A stretch of 37,581 bases of DNA from a virus. Under the pieces are notes generated by a model. The model was given only the letters and a program-made list of their open reading frames with translations, was not told where the DNA came from and made no database searches. Positions 1 to 7,054 of this stretch are shown piece after piece. The stretch spans positions 1 through 37,581 of the IMG/VR virus record IMGVR_UViG_3300009104_000053; one strand, 5' to 3'. The translations under genes and the position numbers were made by a program. Every line of letters starts with the position of its first letter. The stretch's first letter is position 1.

Positions 1-3
1 GCC

Positions 4-195
4 TTATTCAAAAGTCTTATCCAAAGCTCTCTGGTTATCATCTTCTTTCATACATTGATAATGAGCTTTAGTCTTATCTGCAAAAGCTACAAAACTTTCT
101 TGGTTACTCATCTCGGCTGAACAATAACGGCACTTACCTATATTCATTACATATTGAACTGGTTTTACCCACGACTTTTTTTTCTGTTTTTGCAT
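4..195 (-). CDS. Small zinc-binding-type protein, 63 aa
   Basis: Unknown function. A lysine-rich N-terminus precedes C22-x2-C25 and H45-x2-C48, a CCHC spacing consistent with one structural zinc site. No membrane segment or signal is seen. It starts inside the 3' end of a 40-aa ORF (31 nt overlap) and is the last gene of the leftward lysis/accessory cluster. The stop is 3 bases from the window edge, so what follows is unseen. Zinc binding is inferred from spacing only. Confidence 0.7.
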   Translation of the reverse strand: MQKQKKKSWVKPVQYVMNIGKCRYCSAEMSNQESFVAFADKTKAHYQCMKEDDNQRALDKTFE

Positions 196-287
196 TTACA
201 TCTAGGAGTTTGCCAGGCAAAGAGCCATTCGGTTACTTTATCTATACCACCAAAAAATTTTAATAAAATTTTATCAATCATCATCAT
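165..287 (-). CDS. Very short basic ORF, 40 aa
   Basis: The ORF begins with three consecutive ATG codons after AAGGAAG, overlapping the end of the lipoprotein gene at 274-450. The protein has an amphipathic middle (residues 5-25, with WLFAWQTP) and a basic tail with C-K-C and KNRKK. It overlaps the next gene by 31 nt. A good ribosome site and a tight position between two genes argue for it. No family is recognised. The third ATG (281) has the best spacing to AAGG. Confidence 0.45.
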   Translation of the reverse strand: MMMIDKILLKFFGGIDKVTEWLFAWQTPRCKCKNRKKSRG

Positions 288-450
288 CTTCCTTGGGTCT
301 TACTTTACCAAATATAATTTTATAATTTAGTTTAGTTTTTTCTTCTACATTTTTACTAAGTGGATTAGTATTTATACCTATAGATTGCCTAACATTGTCA
401 AAACAACCCACTAAAAAAAACATGAGTGTAATTAATAATATATATTTCAT
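274..450 (-). CDS. Small lipoprotein, candidate outer-membrane spanin (58 aa)
   Basis: A Lys-2 start, a hydrophobic stretch and the lipobox L-V-G-C (Cys16) predict signal peptidase II processing. The mature part is about 43 residues and ends in four aspartates. Its ATG overlaps the stop of the upstream bitopic coiled-coil protein (450-683) as TAATG. A membrane-anchored coiled-coil protein coupled to a tiny lipoprotein is the classic Rz/Rz1 spanin arrangement, and a holin and lysozyme lie in the same cluster. The lipobox is seen directly; the o-spanin role is inferred. An Asp right after the Cys (F-D at +2/+3) does not clearly predict sorting. Confidence 0.65.
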   Translation of the reverse strand: MKYILLITLMFFLVGCFDNVRQSIGINTNPLSKNVEEKTKLNYKIIFGKVRPKEDDDD

Positions 451-683
451 TATTCATTATCCGCCTTTTTCTTTTTCTTCTTTTTCTTTTTCTTTTTATC
501 TAGTTTCTTAATATTTCTTTTAACAAAATTAGTATTCTTCTTAATTTGTTTAGATAGAACTTCTTGACCCTGTTGAAGTTTAATGACAGCCTCTTTCATA
601 TTCCAGGTTTCTTTTAAGTTCCAACCAACCAAAGCTATTAAAGCAGCTAAAGCTAAACCAACTATTTTATCTTTAAGATCCAT
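450..683 (-). CDS. Bitopic coiled-coil protein, candidate inner-membrane spanin (77 aa)
   Basis: One membrane segment (about residues 7-22) is followed by a heptad-like helical stretch (28-60) and a run of eleven lysines before ADNE. N-in/C-out topology with a periplasmic coiled coil fits an i-spanin, and the next gene is a lipoprotein coupled by TAATG. The polylysine is encoded by a near-perfect AAAAAG hexamer repeat, so copy-number slippage would change the tail without shifting frame. It follows gene 686-901 by 2 nt. The role is inferred from architecture; no sequence family is recognised. Confidence 0.6.
   Translation of the reverse strand: MDLKDKIVGLALAALIALVGWNLKETWNMKEAVIKLQQGQEVLSKQIKKNTNFVKRNIKKLDKKKKKKKKKKKADNE
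465..499 (-). repeat. AAAAAG hexamer microsatellite (polylysine tract)
   Basis: On the minus strand the region reads as repeats of AAAAAG with one AAG interruption, entirely inside the gene at 450-683. Each unit is two lysine codons, so length variation stays in frame. Confidence 0.85.
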
Positions 684-685
684 TA

Positions 686-901
686 TTATTTCATTATTAA
701 TTTAGTTATTTTTTTTTCTCCCATATAAATCTCTATCTCTGCTTTAGATTTAATACACTTATAAACAACTCTATCAGTAGGTGTTTTATCTCTCATAGCA
801 ATTCTTTTTGCTTTAAGACATTTGCTTAATGAAGGTTGAATACGATGCTCTTTAATTTCATGATCCATTATTAGTAGTAAAGCAAATACTGTTTCTATCA
901 T
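686..901 (-). CDS. Hypothetical small protein, 71 aa
   Basis: The N-terminus is hydrophobic (residues 4-12), possibly a weak signal anchor, followed by a basic, mixed helix/strand region with Cys28 and Cys49. The start overlaps the stop of the upstream gene as TAATG, which supports translation. No domain is recognised. It sits among bitopic proteins in the lysis cluster. Confidence 0.7.
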   Translation of the reverse strand: MIETVFALLLIMDHEIKEHRIQPSLSKCLKAKRIAMRDKTPTDRVVYKCIKSKAEIEIYMGEKKITKLIMK

Positions 902-1161
902 TAGTTATACGAATACCCCGTTGTTGGAGTATCTCCTTTCTCTAAAATTTTAAATAAATCTTTATGCTGTTGCATAATCTCTTCGTCTTTATCCATCATA
1001 GTAGCCATCTTATCCTGGAGCTTTTCTACTTGTCTTTCTAATTTATCAACCTTATCTACTTGAACCGCCTGGTTTGTGGATAAAGAAAATGTTTGGGTTA
1101 ATACCCAACCAGATACCGCTAACATAATCCCAATTAGAAGTGTTATAATTTTATCCATCAT
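901..1161 (-). CDS. Bitopic coiled-coil protein, 86 aa (spanin-like architecture)
   Basis: One membrane helix (about residues 5-25) is followed by a strongly predicted heptad stretch (36-65) and a polar C-terminus. This is the same plan as 450-683 and 1158-1532, so three N-anchored coiled-coil proteins stand almost side by side. Its start overlaps the upstream stop by 4 nt (ATGA). An i-spanin role, or partnership with the others in one membrane complex, is possible but not shown. Confidence 0.75.
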   Translation of the reverse strand: MMDKIITLLIGIMLAVSGWVLTQTFSLSTNQAVQVDKVDKLERQVEKLQDKMATMMDKDEEIMQQHKDLFKILEKGDTPTTGYSYN

Positions 1162-1532
1162 TGGTGGTTACCATTATCTCTTACTTTATCTTTAAGTTTT
1201 TCAACTTCATCTCTTAATCTTTCAATGTCTTTAATCATTCTTGAAATATTAACTCCATTGTGCATCATGTCATCTACTCTGGTAATTGTCTTTTCTAAAT
1301 CTCCAGCCAAACTCTCCTGGATCAAAAATTGTTCTTGGTCTATGGGTTTTTGATCGCTAGCTTTTAACAAATCACTAGCCATTAATTCTCTACTTGTTTC
1401 AAGAGAAGTTAATCTATTTGTTATTTGGCTATACATTAATACGACAGTAGCCACTAACCCAATAACCATAGCCAGGTTTGCCAATGGCATAGAAATTTTA
1501 CTTTTATCAGATAGATTAATTTGATCTTTCAT
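1158..1532 (-). CDS. Membrane-anchored coiled-coil protein, 124 aa
   Basis: A short polar N-terminus, one membrane helix (about 15-36) and a long helical C-terminal part with heptads near residues 38-55 and 95-118. The start overlaps the stop of the 44-aa basic protein by 4 nt (ATGA). The layout resembles i-spanins and other phage bitopic proteins. Specific function unknown. Confidence 0.75.
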   Translation of the reverse strand: MKDQINLSDKSKISMPLANLAMVIGLVATVVLMYSQITNRLTSLETSRELMASDLLKASDQKPIDQEQFLIQESLAGDLEKTITRVDDMMHNGVNISRMIKDIERLRDEVEKLKDKVRDNGNHQ

Positions 1533-1663
1533 CTTCCTTGACCCTTATATCTAGTAAGTTTTTTGTTTCTCTTTTCAGATTTGTTTAAATTTTTCTTATG
1601 TCTACCTGGTCTTTTTGGTGGTTTATCCCTTGGTACAAAGTGAGTAAACTTAACTCTAGCCAT
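1529..1663 (-). CDS. Small basic protein, 44 aa
   Basis: Highly basic protein with PPKRPGRHKKN at residues 15-25 and further lysines and arginines. It starts 8 nt inside the end of the cupin gene and ends in an ATGA overlap with 1158-1532. Double coupling to both neighbours and protein-like composition support it. Similar tiny basic proteins occur in marine phage genomes (from memory). Nucleic-acid binding is a guess from charge. Confidence 0.65.
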   Translation of the reverse strand: MARVKFTHFVPRDKPPKRPGRHKKNLNKSEKRNKKLTRYKGQGR

Positions 1664-2156
1664 TTAATCCCGCTTGTTCCGAATGATTTTTACCCATAGA
1701 TTTTCCATCCCAATTTGAACTAACATGAGTTGGATCTACGTCATTTAACCAATGCTGAATTGATATAAAAGCTCCACCATATTTTGATGCAGTTCCACCA
1801 TGAAGATCGTTTGGTTTAACTCTTATGGTTTGATAAGCATTAATTGGATAACCATTTTGTTCCTCTAATGCTTGTTCAATATCAATAGCTGTATTACCAG
1901 AATGAGTAAATTTCATTCCATACAAAAAACATTCGTAACTATCTACGTCTGGATGTGTATGCTCTGGTATAACCAGATTAGGTTGACAAATAAAAAGCTC
2001 AACTTGAAAAGGTTTATTTCTATATAAAACAATTCCACTTACACCTTCTATAAATAATAAACCATTTTTTATAGGTGTATAAACTTTATCAACTTCTCCA
2101 GAGTTTAAATACCAATGTGCAAAATGAGATAACTCATCTTCTTTTGGGTCAATCAT
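1656..2156 (-). CDS. Cupin-fold metal-binding protein, 166 aa
   Basis: Cupin motif 1 appears as H66-T-H68-P-D with D73/E75 and G80. Motif 2 appears as PNDLHG with H119. These give the two-His-plus-one metal site and third His typical of single-domain cupins. The C-terminal DPTHVSSNWDG (residues 141-151) is also distinctive. Substrate unknown; marine phages often carry such cupins late in the structural or lysis region. The gene abuts 2156-2443 (1 nt overlap). Fold call good, function open. Confidence 0.8.
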   Translation of the reverse strand: MIDPKEDELSHFAHWYLNSGEVDKVYTPIKNGLLFIEGVSGIVLYRNKPFQVELFICQPNLVIPEHTHPDVDSYECFLYGMKFTHSGNTAIDIEQALEEQNGYPINAYQTIRVKPNDLHGGTASKYGGAFISIQHWLNDVDPTHVSSNWDGKSMGKNHSEQAGLNG

Positions 2157-2443
2157 TAAAAAAAAATATTTTTTATCTTATCTATTAAACTTGGTTTTAC
2201 TTCTTCTGTTAAAACTAAAGGTAAGTAACTAGCAGCTATCTCTTTTCCAGATTTATCTTTTTCTTCCTCTGTCTTTTTACTTCTTGCATCAATCTTATTG
2301 GGTCTAAACTTATCAACTAATATATACCGGTAAACATAGTTATCGCATCTAGCACCTTCAAACTGAAAGTGTAAAGCATCTGGTGGTTCTTGATAATGAC
2401 CGCCAAAGCAATGCGGATCAAAGTCTGATTTAGTTATTGTCAT
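2156..2443 (-). CDS. Hypothetical protein with LHF...YRYILVDKF motif, 95 aa
   Basis: Residues 24-47 hold LHF, a short linker, then VYRYILVDKF. The same pattern occurs in the gene at 19674-19880 near the tail tubular genes, so the two are probable paralogues. The rest is charged and ends in an amphipathic helix with two phenylalanines. The start overlaps the holin stop by 4 nt (ATGA). Function unknown. Confidence 0.75.
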   Translation of the reverse strand: MTITKSDFDPHCFGGHYQEPPDALHFQFEGARCDNYVYRYILVDKFRPNKIDARSKKTEEEKDKSGKEIAASYLPLVLTEEVKPSLIDKIKNIFF

Positions 2444-2823
2444 TTCTTTTTACCTAACTTGTTCATGGTAGTTACACCAAAGCTCGCTCCTACCATTGTT
2501 AAAATTATATACCAAAACATTGGATCTGCTTTTTGAAGAGCATCCCAAGCTCTATCACACCAGGAGACTGTCCAAGGTGTAAAATGTAATCCAAAGATTA
2601 TTGAAAAAAATAATACGAGCCATTCGTCTTTCCACGAATTTTGTTGTTGTCTTACTTGTTCAAGCTGCACCTCAACCTTTTTAACATCCAAGTTATTAGC
2701 AGCTTCTAATTCTTTGGCTTTAATAATTTTATCTTTTTCTAGCTTATGAGTAATTGCACCCATGGTTTTATTTGCTACAAATTTAACCAGAGGATTTTTT
2801 AAGAAACCTAAAAACTGTATCAT
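2440..2823 (-). CDS. Holin-like protein, GTA-type 3TM family, 127 aa
   Basis: An N-terminal amphipathic segment and a long helix (about 25-62) lead to NSWKDEW, then two clear membrane helices (about 69-86 and 101-118) and a basic KLGKKK end. The helix-SWKDEW-TM-TM plan matches the three-TM holin family described for gene-transfer-agent release. Its start overlaps the lysozyme stop by 4 nt. Expected role: timed permeabilisation of the inner membrane. The motif is recognised by eye. Confidence 0.75.
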   Translation of the reverse strand: MIQFLGFLKNPLVKFVANKTMGAITHKLEKDKIIKAKELEAANNLDVKKVEVQLEQVRQQQNSWKDEWLVLFFSIIFGLHFTPWTVSWCDRAWDALQKADPMFWYIILTMVGASFGVTTMNKLGKKK

Positions 2824-3257
2824 TTATTACTGCTCCTCATTTTAGCAGCTAGCTTTTCACAACGAGATTGTGTTTGAGAATGCCACCTCGAATTTATCAT
2901 CTCATCAGCACATTTTTCCATATCTCCATCTTTAAGAGCTTGCCACATTTTTTTAAATTTAGAAGTTCTTGGTCCACCAAGTTGATAAACCATTTCAATA
3001 ATTACACATTTTTGAATATGATTAACTTCTATATCGCCAATTAATTTCTCAGCAGCTTGTAGAGCAATATTAAAATCTTTATTAAAACACTTCTCAGCAT
3101 CTTCAATAGAGTAGTTAATACCCTCAACATATTCATCGGTAGGTAAAATAAGATGACCCCAAAAAATAGTAGATAACCCCAAACTATCTTTGTATATATG
3201 ATCTCTGTAACCTTCGTGGGTTTTAATGTCTTGTTTAAGCTCATTATATGTATCCAT
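2820..3257 (-). CDS. T4-type lysozyme (endolysin), 145 aa
   Basis: A glycoside hydrolase 24 muramidase. The catalytic triad is visible with T4 spacing: E15, eight residues, D24, five residues, T30 (HEG...DSLGLST). The short length fits a soluble endolysin with no signal peptide, so it needs the adjacent holin to reach the wall. The ATG follows the stop of the nuclease-like gene at 3264 by 6 nt, and the stop overlaps the holin start. Confidence 0.92.
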   Translation of the reverse strand: MDTYNELKQDIKTHEGYRDHIYKDSLGLSTIFWGHLILPTDEYVEGINYSIEDAEKCFNKDFNIALQAAEKLIGDIEVNHIQKCVIIEMVYQLGGPRTSKFKKMWQALKDGDMEKCADEMINSRWHSQTQSRCEKLAAKMRSSNK

Positions 3258-3263
3258 AACTCT

Positions 3264-3569
3264 TCAATCCTTTTCTGGGTCAAAATTAAAAATTTTAACA
3301 CCTAGTCTTTTTTGTTCCCTGGTTCTTGGTCTATTAATTTTAGAACCATCTTTACGGTAGTTTCTTGTCTTGACATCATAACCTTGGTACTCCCCTGTTT
3401 TAATATTCAAAGTTAATATATCTATGGGTCCAGCACCAACTGGTGTGAACACAATTAAGTTTGGATCTTTGGCAAACTTTGCGGCAGCTAATAGCTCACT
3501 ACTTAAACCTTTGGCAGCTGTAGTTCTATTTCGTGAAGAAGTAGAAAATCGTGCCAAGTAAACCCCCAA
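3264..3569 (-). CDS. PD-(D/E)XK nuclease-like protein (Hjc-like), 101 aa
   Basis: The core reads E25 in an N-terminal helix, D50 (GPIDIL), then D65-V-K67 (YDVKT). These are the three acidic positions plus lysine of the PD-(D/E)XK fold as arranged in Holliday-junction resolvases. Length about 100 aa also suits a minimal resolvase or endonuclease. Cleavage of branched DNA before packaging, or of host DNA, are options. The start lies 44 nt inside the neighbour at 3526-3762, so the first 15-20 residues may not be translated. No other ATG exists before E25. Confidence 0.65.
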   Translation of the reverse strand: MGVYLARFSTSSRNRTTAAKGLSSELLAAAKFAKDPNLIVFTPVGAGPIDILTLNIKTGEYQGYDVKTRNYRKDGSKINRPRTREQKRLGVKIFNFDPEKD

Positions 3570-3762
3570 TAAAGATTATTATTGCGGCAGCACCTTTTCC
3601 TACATTCATATAAGTTTTTAATTCTCTAATATCTTTTCTCATTTCATCTAACAGTTTAAAAATTGTTTTCATCCTCTCTGCACAAACCTTTTCATGGTAT
3701 GATATTCTTATTCCATTATGATCTTCAATATTTGAAAATGTTTTTTTATTTTTTTTAGGCAT
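3526..3762 (-). CDS. XhlA/holin-associated-like tail-anchored protein, 78 aa
   Basis: A basic N-terminus, a helical stretch with heptads (about 28-50, RMKTIFKLLDEMRKDIREL), a glycine-alanine hinge and a C-terminal membrane helix (about 56-75). This coiled-coil plus C-terminal anchor plan resembles XhlA-type haemolysin/holin-associated proteins. It lies two genes upstream of the holin in the same cluster. The start overlaps the upstream stop by 8 nt. A second holin or antiholin role is inference. Confidence 0.65.
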   Translation of the reverse strand: MPKKNKKTFSNIEDHNGIRISYHEKVCAERMKTIFKLLDEMRKDIRELKTYMNVGKGAAAIIIFIGGLLGTIFYFFTK

Positions 3763-3982
3763 CTTCTTTGGGTTCCTCTTTTATTGGATAGCATAAAAAT
3801 TTAATGTAGGTATTATATTTATTAACATCTTCTTCTCCTATTTCTTCTAATTTTCTTAAACTTTCTTCATAACCAGCTTTCATACAATTATAAGTATTTG
3901 TGTATGTTTCTGGCATTTGATGTGGCGGCAGACACTCTTGATAGAGAGCCGTACACACAATCATAGCAAGAGCTATTTTCAT
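3755..3982 (-). CDS. Secreted cysteine-containing protein, 75 aa
   Basis: A hydrophobic N-terminus (residues 2-14) looks like a signal or signal anchor. C10, C17, C33 and C64 could form disulphides in the periplasm. The segment QECLPPHQMPETY and the later KFLCYP are distinctive; similar small proteins recur in marine phages (from memory). GGAG lies about 10 nt upstream. Its ATG is part of an ACACTATG 8-mer discussed in the findings. Function unknown. Confidence 0.7.
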   Translation of the reverse strand: MKIALAMIVCTALYQECLPPHQMPETYTNTYNCMKAGYEESLRKLEEIGEEDVNKYNTYIKFLCYPIKEEPKEDA

Positions 3983-4022
3983 AGTGTACTTCTCCTCTTA
4001 TTAATTTTGTTATTTTATTTAA

Positions 4023-5024
4023 TCAACGAGCATTACAAGGTACTCCGTTAGAATTTACGAATGGTGCTTCTGCGAAAGCCATGTAGATATACTCCTGTCC
4101 ACTTGAATTAAATGCTGTCCAAGTATTTCTTAATTTGAAACCATTAGATAAAAAATCAAATCTATCAGATAAAGATTCCTCTGCATCTGAAGCATGAGGA
4201 TATAAAAATTTAGAATCTGAATTATATGCTGTTCTTTTATTATCAATGACTAACCATCCGTTTGTGTTAGTACCTTTTATCATAACCCAAGCTGGCGAAA
4301 ATCCTAAGTGTACATAAGTTCCATCGCTTGAGCCGTTGCCGACAAATTTTGAAAAACGGCTGAAGCCTTGTTTAGGTGCCCAAACATAAAAAATATTAGT
4401 ACCATTCCAAGCATTATCGGCTCCTAGAGTGAAGACACTCGATGTGGGTGAGGTATCGTTGAAAAAAGTTACACTATCTACTTTTGCTGAAGTATCATGT
4501 AGGTACATAGAATGTTCATTTCCAACATCTTTATGATAACAAATCCAACTGTATGATCCACCTGTTCTTGATTTGCCTATAATCCAATGTGGAACTGCTG
4601 ATAAGTTATGACTTATATTTTCAACATCTGTATCATTTTTAACATTATTAACTATATCAAACCCAGCAGTTGCAGATTCTTTCCAGCACCAAGCTACATA
4701 GGTATCAGCACCATCATTAGTTTTATCGTCTCCAACACCTGGTTGATAAAGAGTAAAACCATCACTATCAAAAGATTGTAAAGAGCCATCATTATTTGTT
4801 GTGTCTTCAGCAGCAGTTGTATCTGGTCTTAAAGATTTATTTACACCTCTTACAGAATCAAATAAAATATTATCCTGTGCATCTGCTCTATTTTTAATCC
4901 AAACTAAATCAGGTTGCATATTTTCATCACCATCTAAAGTAACAGCATGATCGCTTCCTGTTCCACTCCAGATTTTAACCTGAAAATATAATTCTGGATT
5001 GTCTATTGTTGTATAAGCTGCCAT
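4023..5024 (-). CDS. DUF7483-like beta-module virion/adhesin protein, 333 aa
   Basis: Three related modules are visible at about residues 35-115, 140-225 and 240-330. Each has a P-x-W-[VI]-[MI]-[IV]-K entry, aromatic/Asp strands, an F-x-S/x-x-GF-type turn and an aromatic-rich end. It closes with FVNSNGVPCNAR, an ending seen in many marine phage proteins of this type (from memory). It directly follows the LamG/SPRY protein and fibre genes, so a role as an extra receptor-binding or decorative tail protein is likely but inferred. Confidence 0.75.
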   Translation of the reverse strand: MAAYTTIDNPELYFQVKIWSGTGSDHAVTLDGDENMQPDLVWIKNRADAQDNILFDSVRGVNKSLRPDTTAAEDTTNNDGSLQSFDSDGFTLYQPGVGDDKTNDGADTYVAWCWKESATAGFDIVNNVKNDTDVENISHNLSAVPHWIIGKSRTGGSYSWICYHKDVGNEHSMYLHDTSAKVDSVTFFNDTSPTSSVFTLGADNAWNGTNIFYVWAPKQGFSRFSKFVGNGSSDGTYVHLGFSPAWVMIKGTNTNGWLVIDNKRTAYNSDSKFLYPHASDAEESLSDRFDFLSNGFKLRNTWTAFNSSGQEYIYMAFAEAPFVNSNGVPCNAR

Positions 5025-6413
5025 TTATCCTCCATACTCCGCTAAGTTTTTAGTACATATTGCATAATATTTTGTTGTTGAAATATTTGGCGAATATTCA
5101 AATGAACCATATCCATTATCATCGCTTACTGCCGAAGAAAGTGAAAAATTAGGATTACCAAAATTTATTGATCCTGATACACTATCTTCTTGGTATGTTG
5201 AAACTCCAAAATAATATCCATCAACAGGATCATTAATGTCTAATGATAATTCAGAGCTTCCATTTTTATAAACTTTTAAAGTATTTTGTGATGAATCTAA
5301 ATCCAAATATAATCCTATTATATCTCCACTGTCTAAAGTTGACCAGTCACCAGCATCAGAATTATTATTATAATAATTTCCATCTGTTTGAAAACCCCAA
5401 CCTAAAGCACTTCTTCCTAATAAATTATGTTGCGCTGGTTTTTGATATTCACTTGCATCTGCTATTCCAAAAATAGGATATGTTCCACCAACCTCTGTAT
5501 CTATTCGACACTCCACATACCATTTACCAGATTTAAGTGCTATGGTAGAAAATGTATCTCGATATGCCTGTGAAGTATTGATTACTTTTGTATTTCCTTC
5601 ACTCATGCCTGTCCAATTATTAAGTAGAGGATTAAAAGTTGCAAAATTATTAGTAGGTGTATCTGTAGTTTGATCTGTTGCGGCTAGACCACTTTCAGAA
5701 AAATCTGTTCCACCATTTGCATCGTTGCCTAAATTAGCACTATCTTCAAAATCTAAATAAAAACCATTCGTACCAAATGTTAATCCTGATACATCTTTTG
5801 GTTTCCAAATTGTCGGACTATCTTCGTCAAATTCACCGAATGAACTTGCTGTTAAAGCTGAACCATCAATTAATACAGCTTCTGCCATGTAACCATTATA
5901 GTAATTACTTGTTCCATCACTTCTTCTTCCAACAGTATGAAGCGCGTCATCACACCAATAAGATACATCATTTTGAGATGGATAAGTTGCTGATGAAAAA
6001 CTTGTTTCCTTAACTCCATTAATAAACATTTGTACTGATGAAGTGCTTGGTGTACTAACTGAACTGTCGTATGAAATTACGATATGGTACCAGGCACTAG
6101 GATCACGAAAAACTCTATTAGTCCATAGCCTTGTATGAGTTGTATTATCTACAGTACATTGAAATCTTAAAGTATCATTTTCAAAATATAATCTAGTATC
6201 GTCATCAGCATCTTTTCTAGCATACATAATAAATTCTTCATCGCCTAGTTTGCTTCTTTTAACCCAAACTGAATATGTTTGAGTTACTTGACTACCAGCA
6301 CTACCTGGTGTTTTAGTCATATAAGCACTAGAACCATCAAACCTACATGAGTTGGCTACTTCGTAAGCACCACCTATTGCTGAAGCTACATTACCTGATA
6401 AAATTAAAGGCAT
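5025..6413 (-). CDS. LamG-like plus SPRY-like adhesin, 462 aa
   Basis: Residues about 20-190 look like a concanavalin/LamG jelly roll (W50, WYHIVISYD at 108-116, MFINGVKE at 129-136, VGRRSDG at 161-167). A linker ending NNFATFNPL leads to an SPRY-like domain at about 280-430 (SGKWYVE at 295-301, YYNNN, DIIGLYLDLD, LKVYKNG). Two carbohydrate- or protein-binding folds next to the fibre genes suggest a receptor-binding tail protein. It overlaps 6413-7036 by 1 nt and abuts 4023-5024. Domain calls are by pattern. Confidence 0.75.
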   Translation of the reverse strand: MPLILSGNVASAIGGAYEVANSCRFDGSSAYMTKTPGSAGSQVTQTYSVWVKRSKLGDEEFIMYARKDADDDTRLYFENDTLRFQCTVDNTTHTRLWTNRVFRDPSAWYHIVISYDSSVSTPSTSSVQMFINGVKETSFSSATYPSQNDVSYWCDDALHTVGRRSDGTSNYYNGYMAEAVLIDGSALTASSFGEFDEDSPTIWKPKDVSGLTFGTNGFYLDFEDSANLGNDANGGTDFSESGLAATDQTTDTPTNNFATFNPLLNNWTGMSEGNTKVINTSQAYRDTFSTIALKSGKWYVECRIDTEVGGTYPIFGIADASEYQKPAQHNLLGRSALGWGFQTDGNYYNNNSDAGDWSTLDSGDIIGLYLDLDSSQNTLKVYKNGSSELSLDINDPVDGYYFGVSTYQEDSVSGSINFGNPNFSLSSAVSDDNGYGSFEYSPNISTTKYYAICTKNLAEYGG

Positions 6414-7036
6414 TAACTCTCCAACGTTGGCAGTTCACCTAATGGTCTTGTAGTAGATCCATCTTCTTGTTCTGTATAAGTATATAAAGTTTCTAAAGCT
6501 GGTGTATCAGCAGCATTTGTAATTGCAGTTTCTTGTTCAGCTGCTTTTGTTCTTACTGCTGCTCTATGAGTTGTAATAGATGATGGTACTGCTGTTCCAG
6601 CATCTGCTTTTCTTGTTATGTACCAATCGGTTTTAGATAATTCTCCAGCAGCTTGAGATTTAATATTTTTAATTAAAACTGTTTTTAATCCTTTAACAGC
6701 AACATCGCCTACATCTTTACCATCTGGTATTTTACCATCTGTTTTGTCTTGTTCTGTATATAAAGTATCAGCATAATTTTTTGGTGTAGCTGAACCATAG
6801 CTTGCTGTAATTTTTCCACCAGCAAAAGCAAATGATTGATTGGTATTGATATACCATTTCTCATCTTTTTTATTAGAATTATCAAATTCTACTTCATAAA
6901 TTCCAATAGCTTCTCTTTCTGCATTAGTCCATCTAGAAGAAAATATATTTCTTGAATGACGAACATCGCCAATAACCATACCTTTTGGTTTATTTATTAT
7001 TTTTGTAATTGATCCGTCTTGTACTAATCCCCACAT
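6413..7036 (-). CDS. Tail-fibre chaperone/assembly-like protein, 207 aa
   Basis: The C-terminal half has LSKTDWYITRKAD (about 133-145) followed by a helix with THRAAVRTKAAE, the pattern of phage tail-assembly chaperone domains (PF16778 type, in which TDW is followed by a YRxxLR-type helix). The N-terminal half is beta-rich. It sits between the T7-type fibre and the LamG/SPRY protein, where fibre assembly proteins usually sit. It could instead be a structural subunit. Homology is recognised by eye and moderate. Confidence 0.65.
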   Translation of the reverse strand: MWGLVQDGSITKIINKPKGMVIGDVRHSRNIFSSRWTNAEREAIGIYEVEFDNSNKKDEKWYINTNQSFAFAGGKITASYGSATPKNYADTLYTEQDKTDGKIPDGKDVGDVAVKGLKTVLIKNIKSQAAGELSKTDWYITRKADAGTAVPSSITTHRAAVRTKAAEQETAITNAADTPALETLYTYTEQEDGSTTRPLGELPTLES

Positions 7037-7054
7037 ATATTTTAACTCCTATTT

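Noticed and set aside
3041-3301. Minus-strand frame of 86 aa over the lysozyme
   Set aside because: Leucine-rich translation in another frame of a gene with an intact catalytic triad; a shadow.
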